Shown here: positions 16,990 through 26,828 of the stretch, piece after piece
Position numbering within the stretch: the first letter of the stretch is position 1
How the letters are laid out: each line of letters opens with the position of its first letter
NCBI RefSeq assembly: GCF_014656375.1
Contig: NZ_BNCH01000005.1
Span: 124,001 to 188,000, forward strand
Direction of reading: 5' to 3'
DNA: 64,000 nucleotides
Origin: Aliiroseovarius zhejiangensis
Lineage (GTDB): Bacteria; Pseudomonadota; Alphaproteobacteria; Rhodobacterales; Rhodobacteraceae
Made by a program: the position numbers and the translations under genes
Notes under the pieces: model-generated
Database searches by the model: none
Told to the model about the DNA's origin: nothing
What the model saw: the letters and a program-made list of their open reading frames with translations, nothing else

Positions 16990-19918
16990 CGCACCCCGCA
17001 TATTCGGTACACCGCTCGGGGTCGATTTTCCGCGCGCGCTGGTCAACGGCGTTGTGCAACGCCTGACCTCGCATGACCCGGATGCGCTTGCACGGGTCGA
17101 AATGTTCGTCAACACCAGCCGCATGCAGGCCCGCACACGTGCGCTGTTCGATGGGCAGACCCGATTTCTGCCCCGGATCCGGCTGATCACCGACCTGGCG
17201 CGCGACCCGGCCCTGCACGATGTGCCGCTGCCGGTCGCCCCCTTGCGCAGACGGTTGGAGTTGCGGCAGCTGATCGCCGCCTTGTTGGAGAAGGAGCCGG
17301 ACCTTGCCCCGAAGGCCGCGGCCTTCGACCTGGCGGACAGTCTTGCCGACCTGATGGACGAGATGCACAGCGAAGGCATTCACCCGCACGACCTGCACAC
17401 ACTGGATGTAGGCGAGATGTCCGAGCATTGGGCCAGAAGCCTGAAATTCATCTCGTTGGTCGAACATTATTTCGATCACGACACGCTGGACCTGCCCGAT
17501 GTTGAAACCCGCCAGCGCATGGTGGTCGAGGCCACGATTGCGAAATGGCGAAACGAACCACCACAGCACCCGATACTGATTGCCGGGTCCACCGGGTCGC
17601 GCGGGGCCACAGCCATGTTGATGGAGGCGGTCGCCCGTTTGCCACAGGGTGCGGTCATTCTGCCGGGGTTCGATTATGACCTGCCTCGGCAAAGTTGGGC
17701 TGAATTAGACAATGTTTTTTCGGCACAGGATCACCCGCAGTATCGGTTTGCGGCCTTCCTGAAACGCTGCGAGCTTTCCCCATCAGACCTGCCGCACTGG
17801 ACCGATGATCCACCCCCCGAACCCGAGCGCAATCGGCTTGTCTCACTCGCGCTGCGTCCCGCGCCGGTCACGGATCAATGGCAGGTTGAGGGCAAGGTCT
17901 TCAAGGGGGTCGAGGCGGCAACACAGAACCTGACCCTGATCGAAACCCGCACACCCAGGGACGAGGCGCTGGCGATTGCCGTGGTCGTGCGCCGGGCCGT
18001 CGAGGATCGGGCGTCGATTGCGCTGATCACCCCCGACCGGAACCTGACCCGACAAGTGGCGGCGGCGTTGGACCGATGGCGGATTGCGCCTGATGACAGT
18101 GCCGGGCGCCCACTTGCCTTGTCAGCCCCGGGTCGGTTGCTGCGCCAGACCGCGCAGCTTCTGTGTGAGGACACAAGCGGCGAGGCGTTGTTGGCCCTGC
18201 TAAAGCACCCTCTGACCCACAGCACCGCCGGGACGCGCGGCGATCATCTGCGCTGGACCCGCGACCTTGAACTTGGCGTGTTGCGTGGCCGTTACGCCCC
18301 ACCAACTGCGCAGGCACTGACCGACTGGGCGAAAAAGTTTTCCGAAGAGCCCGCGCGCGCCAAGTGGGCCAGCTGGGTCGGCGACACGTTCCTGAACCAA
18401 GGGCAACCCGGCGAAGTGTCCCTGACCACACTGGTGCGCCTTCATATCGAACTGACCGAGCGTATCGCGCGGGGGTGCGCCCCGGACGGCGCAGGCGCGC
18501 TGTGGGAACAGGCGGCAGGGCAGAACGCGTTGGAAACAGTCTCTGATCTTGCCGAAAATGCTGAGTTTGGCGGAAACATGACGGCCGCTGCCTATCGTGA
18601 TCTTTTCACTTCGGTTCTGAATGCGGGTGTGGTGCGTGACCCGGTGACGGCACATCCCGGCGTGATGTTCTGGGGCACGCTCGAAGCCCGTGTTCAGGGT
18701 GCAGATCGTGTCATTCTGGCGGGATTGAACGATGGCACATGGCCCGAACTGCCGGGGCCGGACCCGTGGCTGAACCGCAAGATGCGCATGGATGCAGGTC
18801 TGTTGCTGCCCGAACGCCGCATCGGCCTGTCTGCCCATGATTTCCAACAAGCCATCGCAACCCGCGAGGTGTTTCTGACCCGCGCAACCCGCGATGAAGA
18901 CAGCGAGACCATCCCCTCGCGTTGGCTGAACCGGTTGTGCAATCTGATGGGCGGGATGTCTGAGGCAGGGCAGCAGGCCCTTACCGAAATGCGCGAACGT
19001 GGCGATCACTGGGTGAAACTTGCAACGCAGTTGGACGAACCTGTGCAGCCAGTCACCCCCGCCCCACGCCCGTCACCAGCCCCCCCGGTGTCTGCGCGCC
19101 CGACCGAGCTTTCGGTGACAGGGGTGACGAAACTGATCCGCGATCCTTATGCCATCTATGCCGACAAGGTGCTGCATCTCAGACCGCTGGAGCCGATTCG
19201 TCAAACTGCGGATGCCCGCATCCGGGGCACGGTTTTGCACGAAGTATTTGAACGATATGTTGCCCAGCTCGATCCGGTCAGCCATCCCGATGACGACACC
19301 GCGCGGCTTATGACCATCGCGCAAGAGGTACTGGATGAACACGTGCCATGGCCCGCCACACGCATCCTGTGGCTGGCCCGGATCGGGCGAGTCGCAGACT
19401 GGTTCGTGAACGAAGAGCGCATGCGGCGCACAAAGGCCATCAATCTGGCAAACGAAGTCTGGGGCGAAGCGATATTCGACGTTATCGGGTTCACATTGCG
19501 CGCGAAAGCTGACCGGATAGACCAGCGACCGGACGGGCAGCTTGAAATCTATGACTACAAATCGGGTCAGCCCCCCACCGAAAAGATGCAAAAACACTAT
19601 GACAAGCAGTTGCTGCTGGAAGCCGTGATCGCCAGGTTGGGCGGATTTAGGGACATATCTGCCGCGCCGGTTGCCAGTGTTGCCTATATCGGGCTGACAC
19701 CACAGGAAACAAAGACCATGCCGCTTTCGGATGCAGAGGTTGATCTGGTTCAGGCCGAACTTCTGACCTTGATCCGTGCCTATCACAGCCCGGATCAGGG
19801 GTTCACCGCCCGCCGCGCGGTTCACAAGCAACGGTTTGACGGGGACTATGATCACCTGGCCCGGTTCGGGGAATGGGATGACAGCGCAGACCCGGTGAAA
19901 ATCAGGGTGGGACAATGA
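16973..19918 (+). CDS. addB: Double-strand break repair protein AddB (alphaproteobacterial type)
   Basis: Second subunit of the AddAB helicase-nuclease that resects DNA ends for recombination, replacing RecBCD in this group. 981 residues. The N-terminal half is an inactivated helicase-like region (IAGSTGSRGAT instead of a good Walker A); the C-terminal nuclease domain shows the PD-(D/E)XK pattern with EIYDYKSG (about residue 860) and an upstream GTVLHEVFE. The start inside the murU end suits the operon. It overlaps addA by 4 bases. Confidence 0.93.
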   Translation: MFDPTDAPRIFGTPLGVDFPRALVNGVVQRLTSHDPDALARVEMFVNTSRMQARTRALFDGQTRFLPRIRLITDLARDPALHDVPLPVAPLRRRLELRQLIAALLEKEPDLAPKAAAFDLADSLADLMDEMHSEGIHPHDLHTLDVGEMSEHWARSLKFISLVEHYFDHDTLDLPDVETRQRMVVEATIAKWRNEPPQHPILIAGSTGSRGATAMLMEAVARLPQGAVILPGFDYDLPRQSWAELDNVFSAQDHPQYRFAAFLKRCELSPSDLPHWTDDPPPEPERNRLVSLALRPAPVTDQWQVEGKVFKGVEAATQNLTLIETRTPRDEALAIAVVVRRAVEDRASIALITPDRNLTRQVAAALDRWRIAPDDSAGRPLALSAPGRLLRQTAQLLCEDTSGEALLALLKHPLTHSTAGTRGDHLRWTRDLELGVLRGRYAPPTAQALTDWAKKFSEEPARAKWASWVGDTFLNQGQPGEVSLTTLVRLHIELTERIARGCAPDGAGALWEQAAGQNALETVSDLAENAEFGGNMTAAAYRDLFTSVLNAGVVRDPVTAHPGVMFWGTLEARVQGADRVILAGLNDGTWPELPGPDPWLNRKMRMDAGLLLPERRIGLSAHDFQQAIATREVFLTRATRDEDSETIPSRWLNRLCNLMGGMSEAGQQALTEMRERGDHWVKLATQLDEPVQPVTPAPRPSPAPPVSARPTELSVTGVTKLIRDPYAIYADKVLHLRPLEPIRQTADARIRGTVLHEVFERYVAQLDPVSHPDDDTARLMTIAQEVLDEHVPWPATRILWLARIGRVADWFVNEERMRRTKAINLANEVWGEAIFDVIGFTLRAKADRIDQRPDGQLEIYDYKSGQPPTEKMQKHYDKQLLLEAVIARLGGFRDISAAPVASVAYIGLTPQETKTMPLSDAEVDLVQAELLTLIRAYHSPDQGFTARRAVHKQRFDGDYDHLARFGEWDDSADPVKIRVGQ

Positions 19919-22900
19919 TGTTTGACGACGCCACGCTAAGCCAGATCCGGGCCGCCGATCCGCAAAACTCGACCTGGCTGTCGGCCAATGCCGGGTCCGG
20001 CAAGACACGTGTTCTGACCGACCGAGTAGCGCGCCTGTTGCTCGAAGGCGTGTCGCCCCAGAACATTCTGTGTCTGACCTATACCAAGGCCGCCGCAAGC
20101 GAGATGCAGAACCGCCTGTTCAAGCGGCTGGGTGAATGGGCGATGAAGGACGATCAGGATTTGTCCGCCGCGCTGCGGGAATTGGGGTTGGAGACCATCG
20201 GCGACTTGTCCCTCGCGCGGCAGCTGTTCGCGCGCGCCATCGAAACGCCGGGCGGGCTGAAGATCCAGACCATCCACGCCTATGCGGCATCGCTTCTGCG
20301 TCGCTTCCCGATGGAGGCCGGGGTCTCGCCGCAATTCACCGAGATGGATGACCGCGCCGCCCGCGACCTGCGCGCCGAACTGTTGGACCGGATGAGCGAG
20401 GGGTCGCTGGCAGGTCATGTCGCCGCGCTGTCGCAGCATTTCACCGGCGAGGACATGGAACTACTGACCGCCGAAATCACCGGCAATCGCACCCTGTTCG
20501 TCGAGCAGGTGACAGAAGCCGAGATTGCCGCCTGGTTCGACGTGTCGCCCGCGCTGGACGAAGGCGCCATTCTTGACGCGCTGTTCCAACCCGGCGATTT
20601 GCAGATGCTGGCCACGCTGCGCGACATCCTTGCCACCGGAAGCACCACCGAACAAAGGGCGGCCGGGCATCTGGCGGGGGCGGACCTGACCGCACCATCT
20701 TTCGATATTCTGGACCGTTGCGCGCGGTTCATGATCCTTCAAAAACCACCCTATTCCGCCAAATCAGGGTCTTTTCCCACCAAATCAATGCGTGCTGGGG
20801 CGTGTGCGGCGATTGTGCCGCAACTGGATGATTTCATGCAGAGGGTCGAGGATGCGGTATTGGCGCGGATCGCCCTTTTGAACGTCAAACGCACGGCAGC
20901 ACTGCACAGGTTCGCCTATCACTATGTGCGCCTTTATGAAGAGGCAAAACTGGCGCGGGGGTTGCTGGATTTCGACGACCTGATCCTGAAAGCGGGCGCC
21001 ATTCTGACGGACCCATCGGTCGCTGCCTGGGTGCTGTTTCGGCTGGATGGCGGGATCGACCATATTCTTGTCGATGAAGCGCAGGATACAAGCCCCGCGC
21101 AATGGCGCATCATCGACAATCTGGCGCGCGAGTTCACCAGCGGTTTCGGCGCTCGCGACGACGTGGATCGCACGATCTTCGTGGTGGGCGACCCGAAGCA
21201 GTCGATCTATTCCTTTCAGGGGGCCGAGCCCGCCGCCTTCGACCGGATGCGCGCGACCTTCACCGATCGTCTGTCGCAAGTGGGGCGCAATCTGGTTCAG
21301 ATGCCGCTTGAATACTCGTTCCGGTCGTCCCGCGCGATCCTGGAGTTTGTTGACCTTGCCCTGAAAACCCGAAGCGGTTTGGGCGGTGATTTCCTGCACC
21401 GCGCGTTTTTCGACACCCAGCCCGGGCGAGTCGATCTGTGGCCTGCAATCGAACCCGTCAGCCATGACGAAGACCGGGATTGGCATGATCCGGTCGATGC
21501 CCCGTCACCGCAGGACCATCGTGTTCAACTGGCTGAGCATATCGCCGACGACATCGACCGCATGATCAAGACCGAGACTATTCCGGCGGAAAACGGTAAA
21601 CATCGCCCGGTTCATGCCGGTGACATTCTGGTGCTCGTCCGATCCCGCAAAGAGCTGTTTCACGAGATCATCCGTGCCTGCAAGTCCCGTGACATTCCCA
21701 TTGCCGGGGCGGATCAGTTGAAGATCGGGGCCGAGCTTGCGGTGAAGGATCTGACCGCGCTTTTGTCTTTTCTGGCAACGCCCGAGGATGATCTGTCCTT
21801 GGCCGCTCTATTGCGGTCGCCGTTGTTCGGGTGGTCCGAAGATGATCTGTTCCGGTTGGCGCATCCGCGGAGCAAAGGCAAATATTTGTGGCGCGCCCTG
21901 TCCGACCGCGCCGAGCAACACCCCGAAACGGTGCGCATCTTGCAGGATCTGCGCGATTCCGCGGATTTCCTGCGCCCCTATGAATTGTTGGAGCGGGCGC
22001 TGACGCGACATGGCGGTCGCCGCAAATTCCTGGGACGCCTTGGCCAAGAGGCCGAGGATGGCATCGACGCGCTGCTGGCACAGGCCATCGGCTATGAGCG
22101 ATCCGGCACGCCCAGTCTGACCGGGTTTCTGACCTGGCTGCAAACCGATGATGTGACGGTCAAACGCCGGATGGATTCGGTGGGTCGTCAGGTTCGCGTG
22201 ATGACTATCCATGGCGCAAAAGGCCTTGAAGCCCCGATTGTCATCCTGCCGGATCTGGCGCAGAAAAAAGCATCCCCGATGCCGGCTGTTGCGAAGCTTC
22301 CGGGCGGCCATGCATTTTTCTCTCCCAAGCAGGAAGATCGGACTGCGTCTATCGATCAGGTTGCCCAGTCCTTGAAAGACGCCGAGATCGAGGAGCGGAC
22401 CCGGCTGCTATATGTCGCCATGACACGTGCCGAACACTGGCTGATTCTGGCGGCGGCCGGAACCATTGGCAAGCCCGGCTCCGATGTCTGGTATCGCATT
22501 TGCGAAGGCGCGATGAGCATGGCGGGTGGCGTTGAATGTGGCTTTCCCACTGGGGCGGGCAAACGGTTTTCCGCAGGTGATTGGCCTGCACCGGCCCTGA
22601 ACGATACAACAGAGGTGCAGGTCACAAAACCGGAGTTGCCTGATTGGCTGGCGATGCGCGTGGATGCGCCCGCGCCCACTGTCAAACCCATCTCTCCCTC
22701 GGATCTGGGCGGGGCCAAGGCGCTTGCGGGGGAAGAGGTCTTTGGCGATACCGATGACGCCAAAATGCGGGGGCGGCAAATCCATCTGCTGCTGGAACAC
22801 CTTCCCAACATCCCGCAATTCAAATGGGATGAGACGGCACAGTTCCTGCTTGGATCGGGCGAAGATCGTGCATCGGACACCGCGCTCACGTCCCTTCTGG

Positions 22901-23286
22901 ACGAAACACGCGCGGTTCTCACCGACCCTGATCTGGCCCCGATCTTTGCCCACGCCGACCTGGCCGAGGTGCCCGTCACCGCCACCCTGCCCAACCTGCC
23001 GGGTCGTGTGCTGCATGGGGTGATCGACAGGCTGATCCTGACCGAAAACGAGGTGCTGGCGGTGGATTTCAAAACCAATCGCGTCGTACCCGCAACGCCC
23101 GAGGACACGCCCGACGGGCTGCTCAGGCAATTGGGGGCCTATCGCGCGGTGCTTTGCCAGATTTACCCCGACCGGGATGTGCGCTGCGCGATCCTGTGGA
23201 CACAAACCCGTGAGCTGATGCGTTTCGAAAATGCTTTGGTGGATGCGGCTTTCACGCACCTTGACGCAACCCGTCTGCCTACCTAG
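19915..23286 (+). CDS. addA: Double-strand break repair helicase-nuclease AddA
   Basis: UvrD-family helicase with a nuclease domain, partner of AddB. 1123 residues. Walker A is ANAGSGKTRVL (residues 22-32); motif II is LVDEAQDTSPAQ; motif III region GDPKQSIYSFQGA; motif VI LLYVAMTRAEHW; the C-terminal nuclease motif is AVDFKTNR. Two adjacent ATGs are available at the start. It is the last gene before trxA, separated by 36 bases. Confidence 0.97.
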   Translation: MMFDDATLSQIRAADPQNSTWLSANAGSGKTRVLTDRVARLLLEGVSPQNILCLTYTKAAASEMQNRLFKRLGEWAMKDDQDLSAALRELGLETIGDLSLARQLFARAIETPGGLKIQTIHAYAASLLRRFPMEAGVSPQFTEMDDRAARDLRAELLDRMSEGSLAGHVAALSQHFTGEDMELLTAEITGNRTLFVEQVTEAEIAAWFDVSPALDEGAILDALFQPGDLQMLATLRDILATGSTTEQRAAGHLAGADLTAPSFDILDRCARFMILQKPPYSAKSGSFPTKSMRAGACAAIVPQLDDFMQRVEDAVLARIALLNVKRTAALHRFAYHYVRLYEEAKLARGLLDFDDLILKAGAILTDPSVAAWVLFRLDGGIDHILVDEAQDTSPAQWRIIDNLAREFTSGFGARDDVDRTIFVVGDPKQSIYSFQGAEPAAFDRMRATFTDRLSQVGRNLVQMPLEYSFRSSRAILEFVDLALKTRSGLGGDFLHRAFFDTQPGRVDLWPAIEPVSHDEDRDWHDPVDAPSPQDHRVQLAEHIADDIDRMIKTETIPAENGKHRPVHAGDILVLVRSRKELFHEIIRACKSRDIPIAGADQLKIGAELAVKDLTALLSFLATPEDDLSLAALLRSPLFGWSEDDLFRLAHPRSKGKYLWRALSDRAEQHPETVRILQDLRDSADFLRPYELLERALTRHGGRRKFLGRLGQEAEDGIDALLAQAIGYERSGTPSLTGFLTWLQTDDVTVKRRMDSVGRQVRVMTIHGAKGLEAPIVILPDLAQKKASPMPAVAKLPGGHAFFSPKQEDRTASIDQVAQSLKDAEIEERTRLLYVAMTRAEHWLILAAAGTIGKPGSDVWYRICEGAMSMAGGVECGFPTGAGKRFSAGDWPAPALNDTTEVQVTKPELPDWLAMRVDAPAPTVKPISPSDLGGAKALAGEEVFGDTDDAKMRGRQIHLLLEHLPNIPQFKWDETAQFLLGSGEDRASDTALTSLLDETRAVLTDPDLAPIFAHADLAEVPVTATLPNLPGRVLHGVIDRLILTENEVLAVDFKTNRVVPATPEDTPDGLLRQLGAYRAVLCQIYPDRDVRCAILWTQTRELMRFENALVDAAFTHLDATRLPT

Positions 23287-23322
23287 GTTCACCACAACAT
23301 ATAGGTTTCAGGAGAAGACAAT

Positions 23323-23643
23323 ATGGCAACTGTAGCTGTCACCGACGCCACTTTCGAACAGGAAGTGCGCCAGTCGGACATCCCCGTCATCGTGGATTTC
23401 TGGGCAGAGTGGTGCGGCCCCTGCAAGCAGATCGGCCCGGCTTTGGAAGAGCTTTCGACCGAATACGAAGGCAAGGTCAAGATCGTCAAAGTCAATGTTG
23501 ACGAGAACCCAAACTCGCCCGCGCAGATGGGCGTGCGGGGCATTCCGGCCCTGTTCATGTTCAAGGACGGTCAGGTCGTGTCGAACAAGGTCGGCGCGGC
23601 GCCGAAAGCGGCTTTGCAATCCTGGATCGACGAAAGCGTCTGA
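23323..23643 (+). CDS. trxA: Thioredoxin
   Basis: Cytosolic disulphide reductase of 106 residues. The active site WCGPCK is at about residues 29-34, with the cis-proline in [14 protein letters not shown] precedes the ATG by about 9 bases. It follows addA closely, as in many Rhodobacterales, and is closed by the strongest terminator in the window. Confidence 0.98.
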   Translation: MATVAVTDATFEQEVRQSDIPVIVDFWAEWCGPCKQIGPALEELSTEYEGKVKIVKVNVDENPNSPAQMGVRGIPALFMFKDGQVVSNKVGAAPKAALQSWIDESV

Positions 23644-23673
23644 TCCCGGCATTGCATGACGGAACGCCGAAAA

Positions 23674-23700
23674 AAAGCCCCGCCAGTTTGGCGGGGCTTT
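23674..23700. terminator. Bidirectional terminator between trxA and L,D-transpeptidase
   Basis: AAAGCCCCGCC and GGCGGGGCTTT form an 11-bp stem with a 5-base loop. There is a T-rich run to the right and an A run on the left side, so it can stop transcription from both convergent genes. Confidence 0.85.
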
Positions 23701-23719
23701 CTTCTTTGTGGCATCTTGC

Positions 23720-24322
23720 TCAGATCAGCAGAACCTGCGTGCCGTTCTTTGCATATCCGAACAATTCGGCAATGTGGCGATTGTAAAGCCCGATACAGCC
23801 GTTCGACGATTGCCGCCCGATCTTGCGCGTATCATGGGTGCCGTGAATACGGTAATACTTCCAGCTTAGATACAGCGCATGCGTGCCCAATGGGTTGTCC
23901 GGCCCCGGTCCCACAAAGGGTGGCCATTCCGGATTTCGTTTCCGCATCGCCGGGGTTGGCGCCCAGGACGGGCCTTCAACCTTGCGAATGACGCTGGTGC
24001 GGCCCCGGCGCGTCAGATCTTCGGTCAGCGGCACCGAGGTCGGGAACAAGCGATAGATCGACTGATCCTCGGACCAGTAGTGTAAACAACGCGAGCTGAT
24101 ATCGACCAGGATGGCCCCATTGCGCGTGTTGCTGAAATATGGCTGCCAGTTCAGGGCCCGAAAGCTTGAAACGTTGCGTTTCACAACTTCGGTCAGGTCA
24201 CGTTCGCCCTGCGTCGTGTTTTCAAACTGTGCAAGTGCAGGTGTCGCCAGGCCACTTGCGGCTGCGATCGTTCCCCCAAGGAACGCGCGTCTGCCCAGCA
24301 GAGCTTCCGGTTTCTTCCGCAT
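23720..24322 (-). CDS. L,D-transpeptidase (YkuD) with Tat-like signal
   Basis: A 200-residue exported YkuD-domain enzyme that would cross-link peptidoglycan or attach proteins to it. The leader carries GRRAFLGG followed by a hydrophobic stretch ending ALA, a twin-arginine-type signal. The catalytic motif is YRIHGTHD (His) with RQSSNGCIGL (Cys, S-x-G-C). The in-frame start 36 bases upstream was rejected because GGAGAC precedes the ATG at 24322. It is divergent from the CAP lipoprotein gene, with about 170 bp containing no other gene. Confidence 0.9.
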   Translation of the reverse strand: MRKKPEALLGRRAFLGGTIAAASGLATPALAQFENTTQGERDLTEVVKRNVSSFRALNWQPYFSNTRNGAILVDISSRCLHYWSEDQSIYRLFPTSVPLTEDLTRRGRTSVIRKVEGPSWAPTPAMRKRNPEWPPFVGPGPDNPLGTHALYLSWKYYRIHGTHDTRKIGRQSSNGCIGLYNRHIAELFGYAKNGTQVLLI

Positions 24323-24491
24323 TACTAAGTCTCCAGTATTCACTTGTATCGTCGTCATATATTGCGTCTGCGCATCAGTCGCAATTCAATCGCGTGTTAT
24401 CGGCTTAATCTCGCAAAGCCGTCATTTGCTACTTGCCTATACTCACGATAGAACGGCACAGATACAATGTTTTTTGAATGAGAGACAGACA

Positions 24492-24986
24492 ATGCGCGTG
24501 TTTTTGATGGCAGTTGCCGCTGCTGCGGCCCTTTCTGCGTGTGCTCCGACGACCGGAGGCATCGGCGGTGGCGTCAACATCTATCGAATCTCGTCTGGCC
24601 AGACGTCGAAGGTTCAATACCGGATGCTGGACAGCATCAACCAGTTGCGCCAGGCGGCCGGTGCTCAGCCGGTGAAGCTCAACTCGCAACTGAACGCGGC
24701 GGCGCTGACCCATGCCCGCGATATGTCGGTGCAGAACCGGCCGTGGCATTTCGGGTCTGACGGGTCGTCCCCGATCGACCGCGCCCGGCGCGCGGGCTAT
24801 ACCGGGAACTATCTGGGCGAAAACATCTCGGAAACCTTCGAGACCGAATTGCAGACCCTGTCAGCCTGGATGAACAAGCCTGATACGCGGCGGATCATCC
24901 TTGACCCGCGCGCGCGCGATCTGGGCTTTGCCTGGCTGCAAGAGCGCAATGGCAAGATCTGGTGGGTGATGGAGATGGGTGGTTAA
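24492..24986 (+). CDS. CAP (SCP/PR1) domain lipoprotein
   Basis: A 164-residue protein with the lipoprotein signal MRVFLMAVAAAAALSAC (lipidated Cys17). The CAP domain follows: MLDSINQLRQAAG, LNAAALTHARDMS with the metal-site His, WHFGSDGSSP and GENISETF. Bacterial CAP proteins are envelope proteins of uncertain role, sometimes with protease-like or sterol-binding activity. The start was set at the ATG that opens the signal peptide; the frame runs open further upstream with no coding character. Confidence 0.87.
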   Translation: MRVFLMAVAAAAALSACAPTTGGIGGGVNIYRISSGQTSKVQYRMLDSINQLRQAAGAQPVKLNSQLNAAALTHARDMSVQNRPWHFGSDGSSPIDRARRAGYTGNYLGENISETFETELQTLSAWMNKPDTRRIILDPRARDLGFAWLQERNGKIWWVMEMGG

Positions 24987-25004
24987 TCCACCCCTCCAAT
25001 CCGC

Positions 25005-25499
25005 TTACGGGTTGATATCAATCACAGTTCCCAAGCGAACCATCGTGAAGATTTCACGAATTTCGTGATTCTTGACCGAGATACAACCCGCGGTCCAGTC
25101 ATCCCGCTTGGGATCTTGCGGACGCCTGTCGCCGTGGATGAAAATCTCGCCCCCCGGTTTGCGCCCAACCGACCGCGCGTGCTCGGCGTCCTGCCGGTTC
25201 GGGTAAGACACCCCGATTGACAGATAAAAGGCGCTTTTCGGATTGCGGCGGTCGATGACATATCGCCCTTCCGGCGTCTTTCCGTCACCTTCGTATTTCT
25301 TGCGGCCCTCAGGGGCGAATCCAAGTTTGATCCGATAGGCTTTCAGGATCTCTGTCCCGTGCATCAGATACATCTTGCGGTCGCCCTTGTTGACGATGAT
25401 CTGCGTCACCTCCGGCCCGTCATACTTGTATCTTTTCGGGCCGCAGGATGCCACAAAGACCACGGACAAGACGGCAAGGATTGTTAGAACGGCTCTCAT
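25005..25499 (-). CDS. L,D-transpeptidase family lipoprotein (YafK-like)
   Basis: A 164-residue protein with lipoprotein signal MRAVLTILAVLSVVFVASC and a YkuD domain: KTPEGRYVIDRRN, FIHGDRRPQD (His) and DWTAGCISVKNHE (catalytic Cys). The motif spacing resembles the short YafK/DpaA branch, which in E. coli removes Lpp from peptidoglycan, so it may hydrolyse rather than make cross-links. Annotated starts farther upstream would destroy the signal peptide. It converges on the CAP gene. Confidence 0.87.
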   Translation of the reverse strand: MRAVLTILAVLSVVFVASCGPKRYKYDGPEVTQIIVNKGDRKMYLMHGTEILKAYRIKLGFAPEGRKKYEGDGKTPEGRYVIDRRNPKSAFYLSIGVSYPNRQDAEHARSVGRKPGGEIFIHGDRRPQDPKRDDWTAGCISVKNHEIREIFTMVRLGTVIDINP

Positions 25500-25526
25500 T
25501 TCATGTCCCAAACTGCTCGTTGTTTT

Positions 25527-25557
25527 TTGCGACAATCGTAAATCAGATTGGTCGCAA
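25527..25557. repeat. Hairpin upstream of the YafK-like gene
   Basis: TTGCGAC pairs with GTCGCAA, and the inner AATC pairs with GATT across one bulged base, within the 108-bp gap between the RNA methyltransferase stop and the YafK-like start. There is an A-rich, not T-rich, run on the minus-strand side, so it is not a normal terminator. Confidence 0.4.
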
Positions 25558-25607
25558 CACAAGAAAATTTGCATACGCGCGGTCGGATCGGCGATTCCAC
25601 GAAACGC

Positions 25608-26828
25608 TCAGCCGCGGGAAAAGCTGGCCACCTGTTCGGTATGGGTGGACCAGCGGAACTGGTCGACCACCTGGACCCAATTCAGTTCATATCCCGCATC
25701 CACCAGAGTTTTTGCGTCGCGTGCAAAGGTCTGCGCATTGCACGAAACCATGGCAATGCGCTTGATTCCAGATGCCGCAAGTGCGGCAACCTGCGCCTCG
25801 GCCCCCGCGCGGGGCGGGTCGATGACCGCGGCGTCAAATCGCGCGAGGTCATCGGCCATCAATGGGTTGCGAAACAGATCGCGCGTTTCGGTCGTGACCC
25901 GATGCAGCCCCTGCGCCTTTCGCCAACCCAGAGACAGCGCATCTGTCATCGCGGCAAGGCCTTCGACCGCGTGAACCTCGGCCGATTGCGCCAGTGGCAG
26001 CGCAAAGGTGCCACAGCCTGCGAACAGGTCGATCACCGAACCGGCTTTGCCAACGATCTCGCGCACAGCGTCCAGCAAGGCCGCTTCGCCCTCTCGCGTG
26101 GCTTGCAGAAATGCACCCGGTGGCGGCACGACCGCAGCGACCCCGAACATCTGTTCAGGTGGCGTTTCCGTGGCGATTATTTCACCGTTCCAAGTCAGTC
26201 GTGCAAAACCAAACTTATTCAGAGCTTGGGCCAAATCAGTCTCTAATCTACGGTCAAGCGGCTTTCCCTCCGTCACCGATACGTCGAGCCCCGCGACCGA
26301 ATGGACGACGTTGATCGACAGCTCGCCCTTGCGCGATGCCCCCAACGTGGCCAACGCGCCCAAGTTTGGAAGCGCCGCCAGTATATCCGGGTGCAGCAGG
26401 TGGCACTGGCTGATCTCGGTGATTGTGTCGGAGCGGCGACCGTGAAACCCGACGATCGCCCCTTTCTTGCCCCGTCGCGCAGACAGAACCGCGCGGCGGC
26501 GCGATCGGGGAGGCGATGTCGCAATGGATCTGAACTCCGGCGACAGGCTATGCGCGGCAAGCGCCGTGCGGACCACGTCCACCTTCCAATCCGCCACGAA
26601 TGGATCCGAGGCATGTAAAAGCGCACAGCCCCCGCAGGCGTTGTAATGCGGGCATGGCGCTTTGACCCGATCAGCCGAAGGGGTCACGATCCGGGGTGCG
26701 GTTATGCGACCCTCCTCGACCTCGCCCGTGACCACCTCTCCGGGCAGGCAGCGTGGTGCAAAGACCGGACCGGGCGCGATCCCGTCGCCCAGATGCCCCA
26801 ATCTGTCGATGACATGGGTTTCGCTCAC
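25608..26828 (-). CDS. Class I SAM-dependent RNA m5U methyltransferase (RlmD/TrmA family)
   Basis: A 406-residue methyltransferase for 5-methyluridine in rRNA or tRNA. It begins with a TRAM-like region (IDRLGHLGDGIAPG), then the iron-sulphur cysteines CPHYNACGGC, the SAM-binding VIDLFAGCGTFALPL, DPPRAG, and the catalytic cysteine in VSCNAQTFARD. Whether U1939 of 23S rRNA or another site is modified cannot be told. The GTG start overlaps the cca stop (GTGA); a longer ATG start 45 bases upstream is possible. Confidence 0.9.
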   Translation of the reverse strand: MSETHVIDRLGHLGDGIAPGPVFAPRCLPGEVVTGEVEEGRITAPRIVTPSADRVKAPCPHYNACGGCALLHASDPFVADWKVDVVRTALAAHSLSPEFRSIATSPPRSRRRAVLSARRGKKGAIVGFHGRRSDTITEISQCHLLHPDILAALPNLGALATLGASRKGELSINVVHSVAGLDVSVTEGKPLDRRLETDLAQALNKFGFARLTWNGEIIATETPPEQMFGVAAVVPPPGAFLQATREGEAALLDAVREIVGKAGSVIDLFAGCGTFALPLAQSAEVHAVEGLAAMTDALSLGWRKAQGLHRVTTETRDLFRNPLMADDLARFDAAVIDPPRAGAEAQVAALAASGIKRIAMVSCNAQTFARDAKTLVDAGYELNWVQVVDQFRWSTHTEQVASFSRG

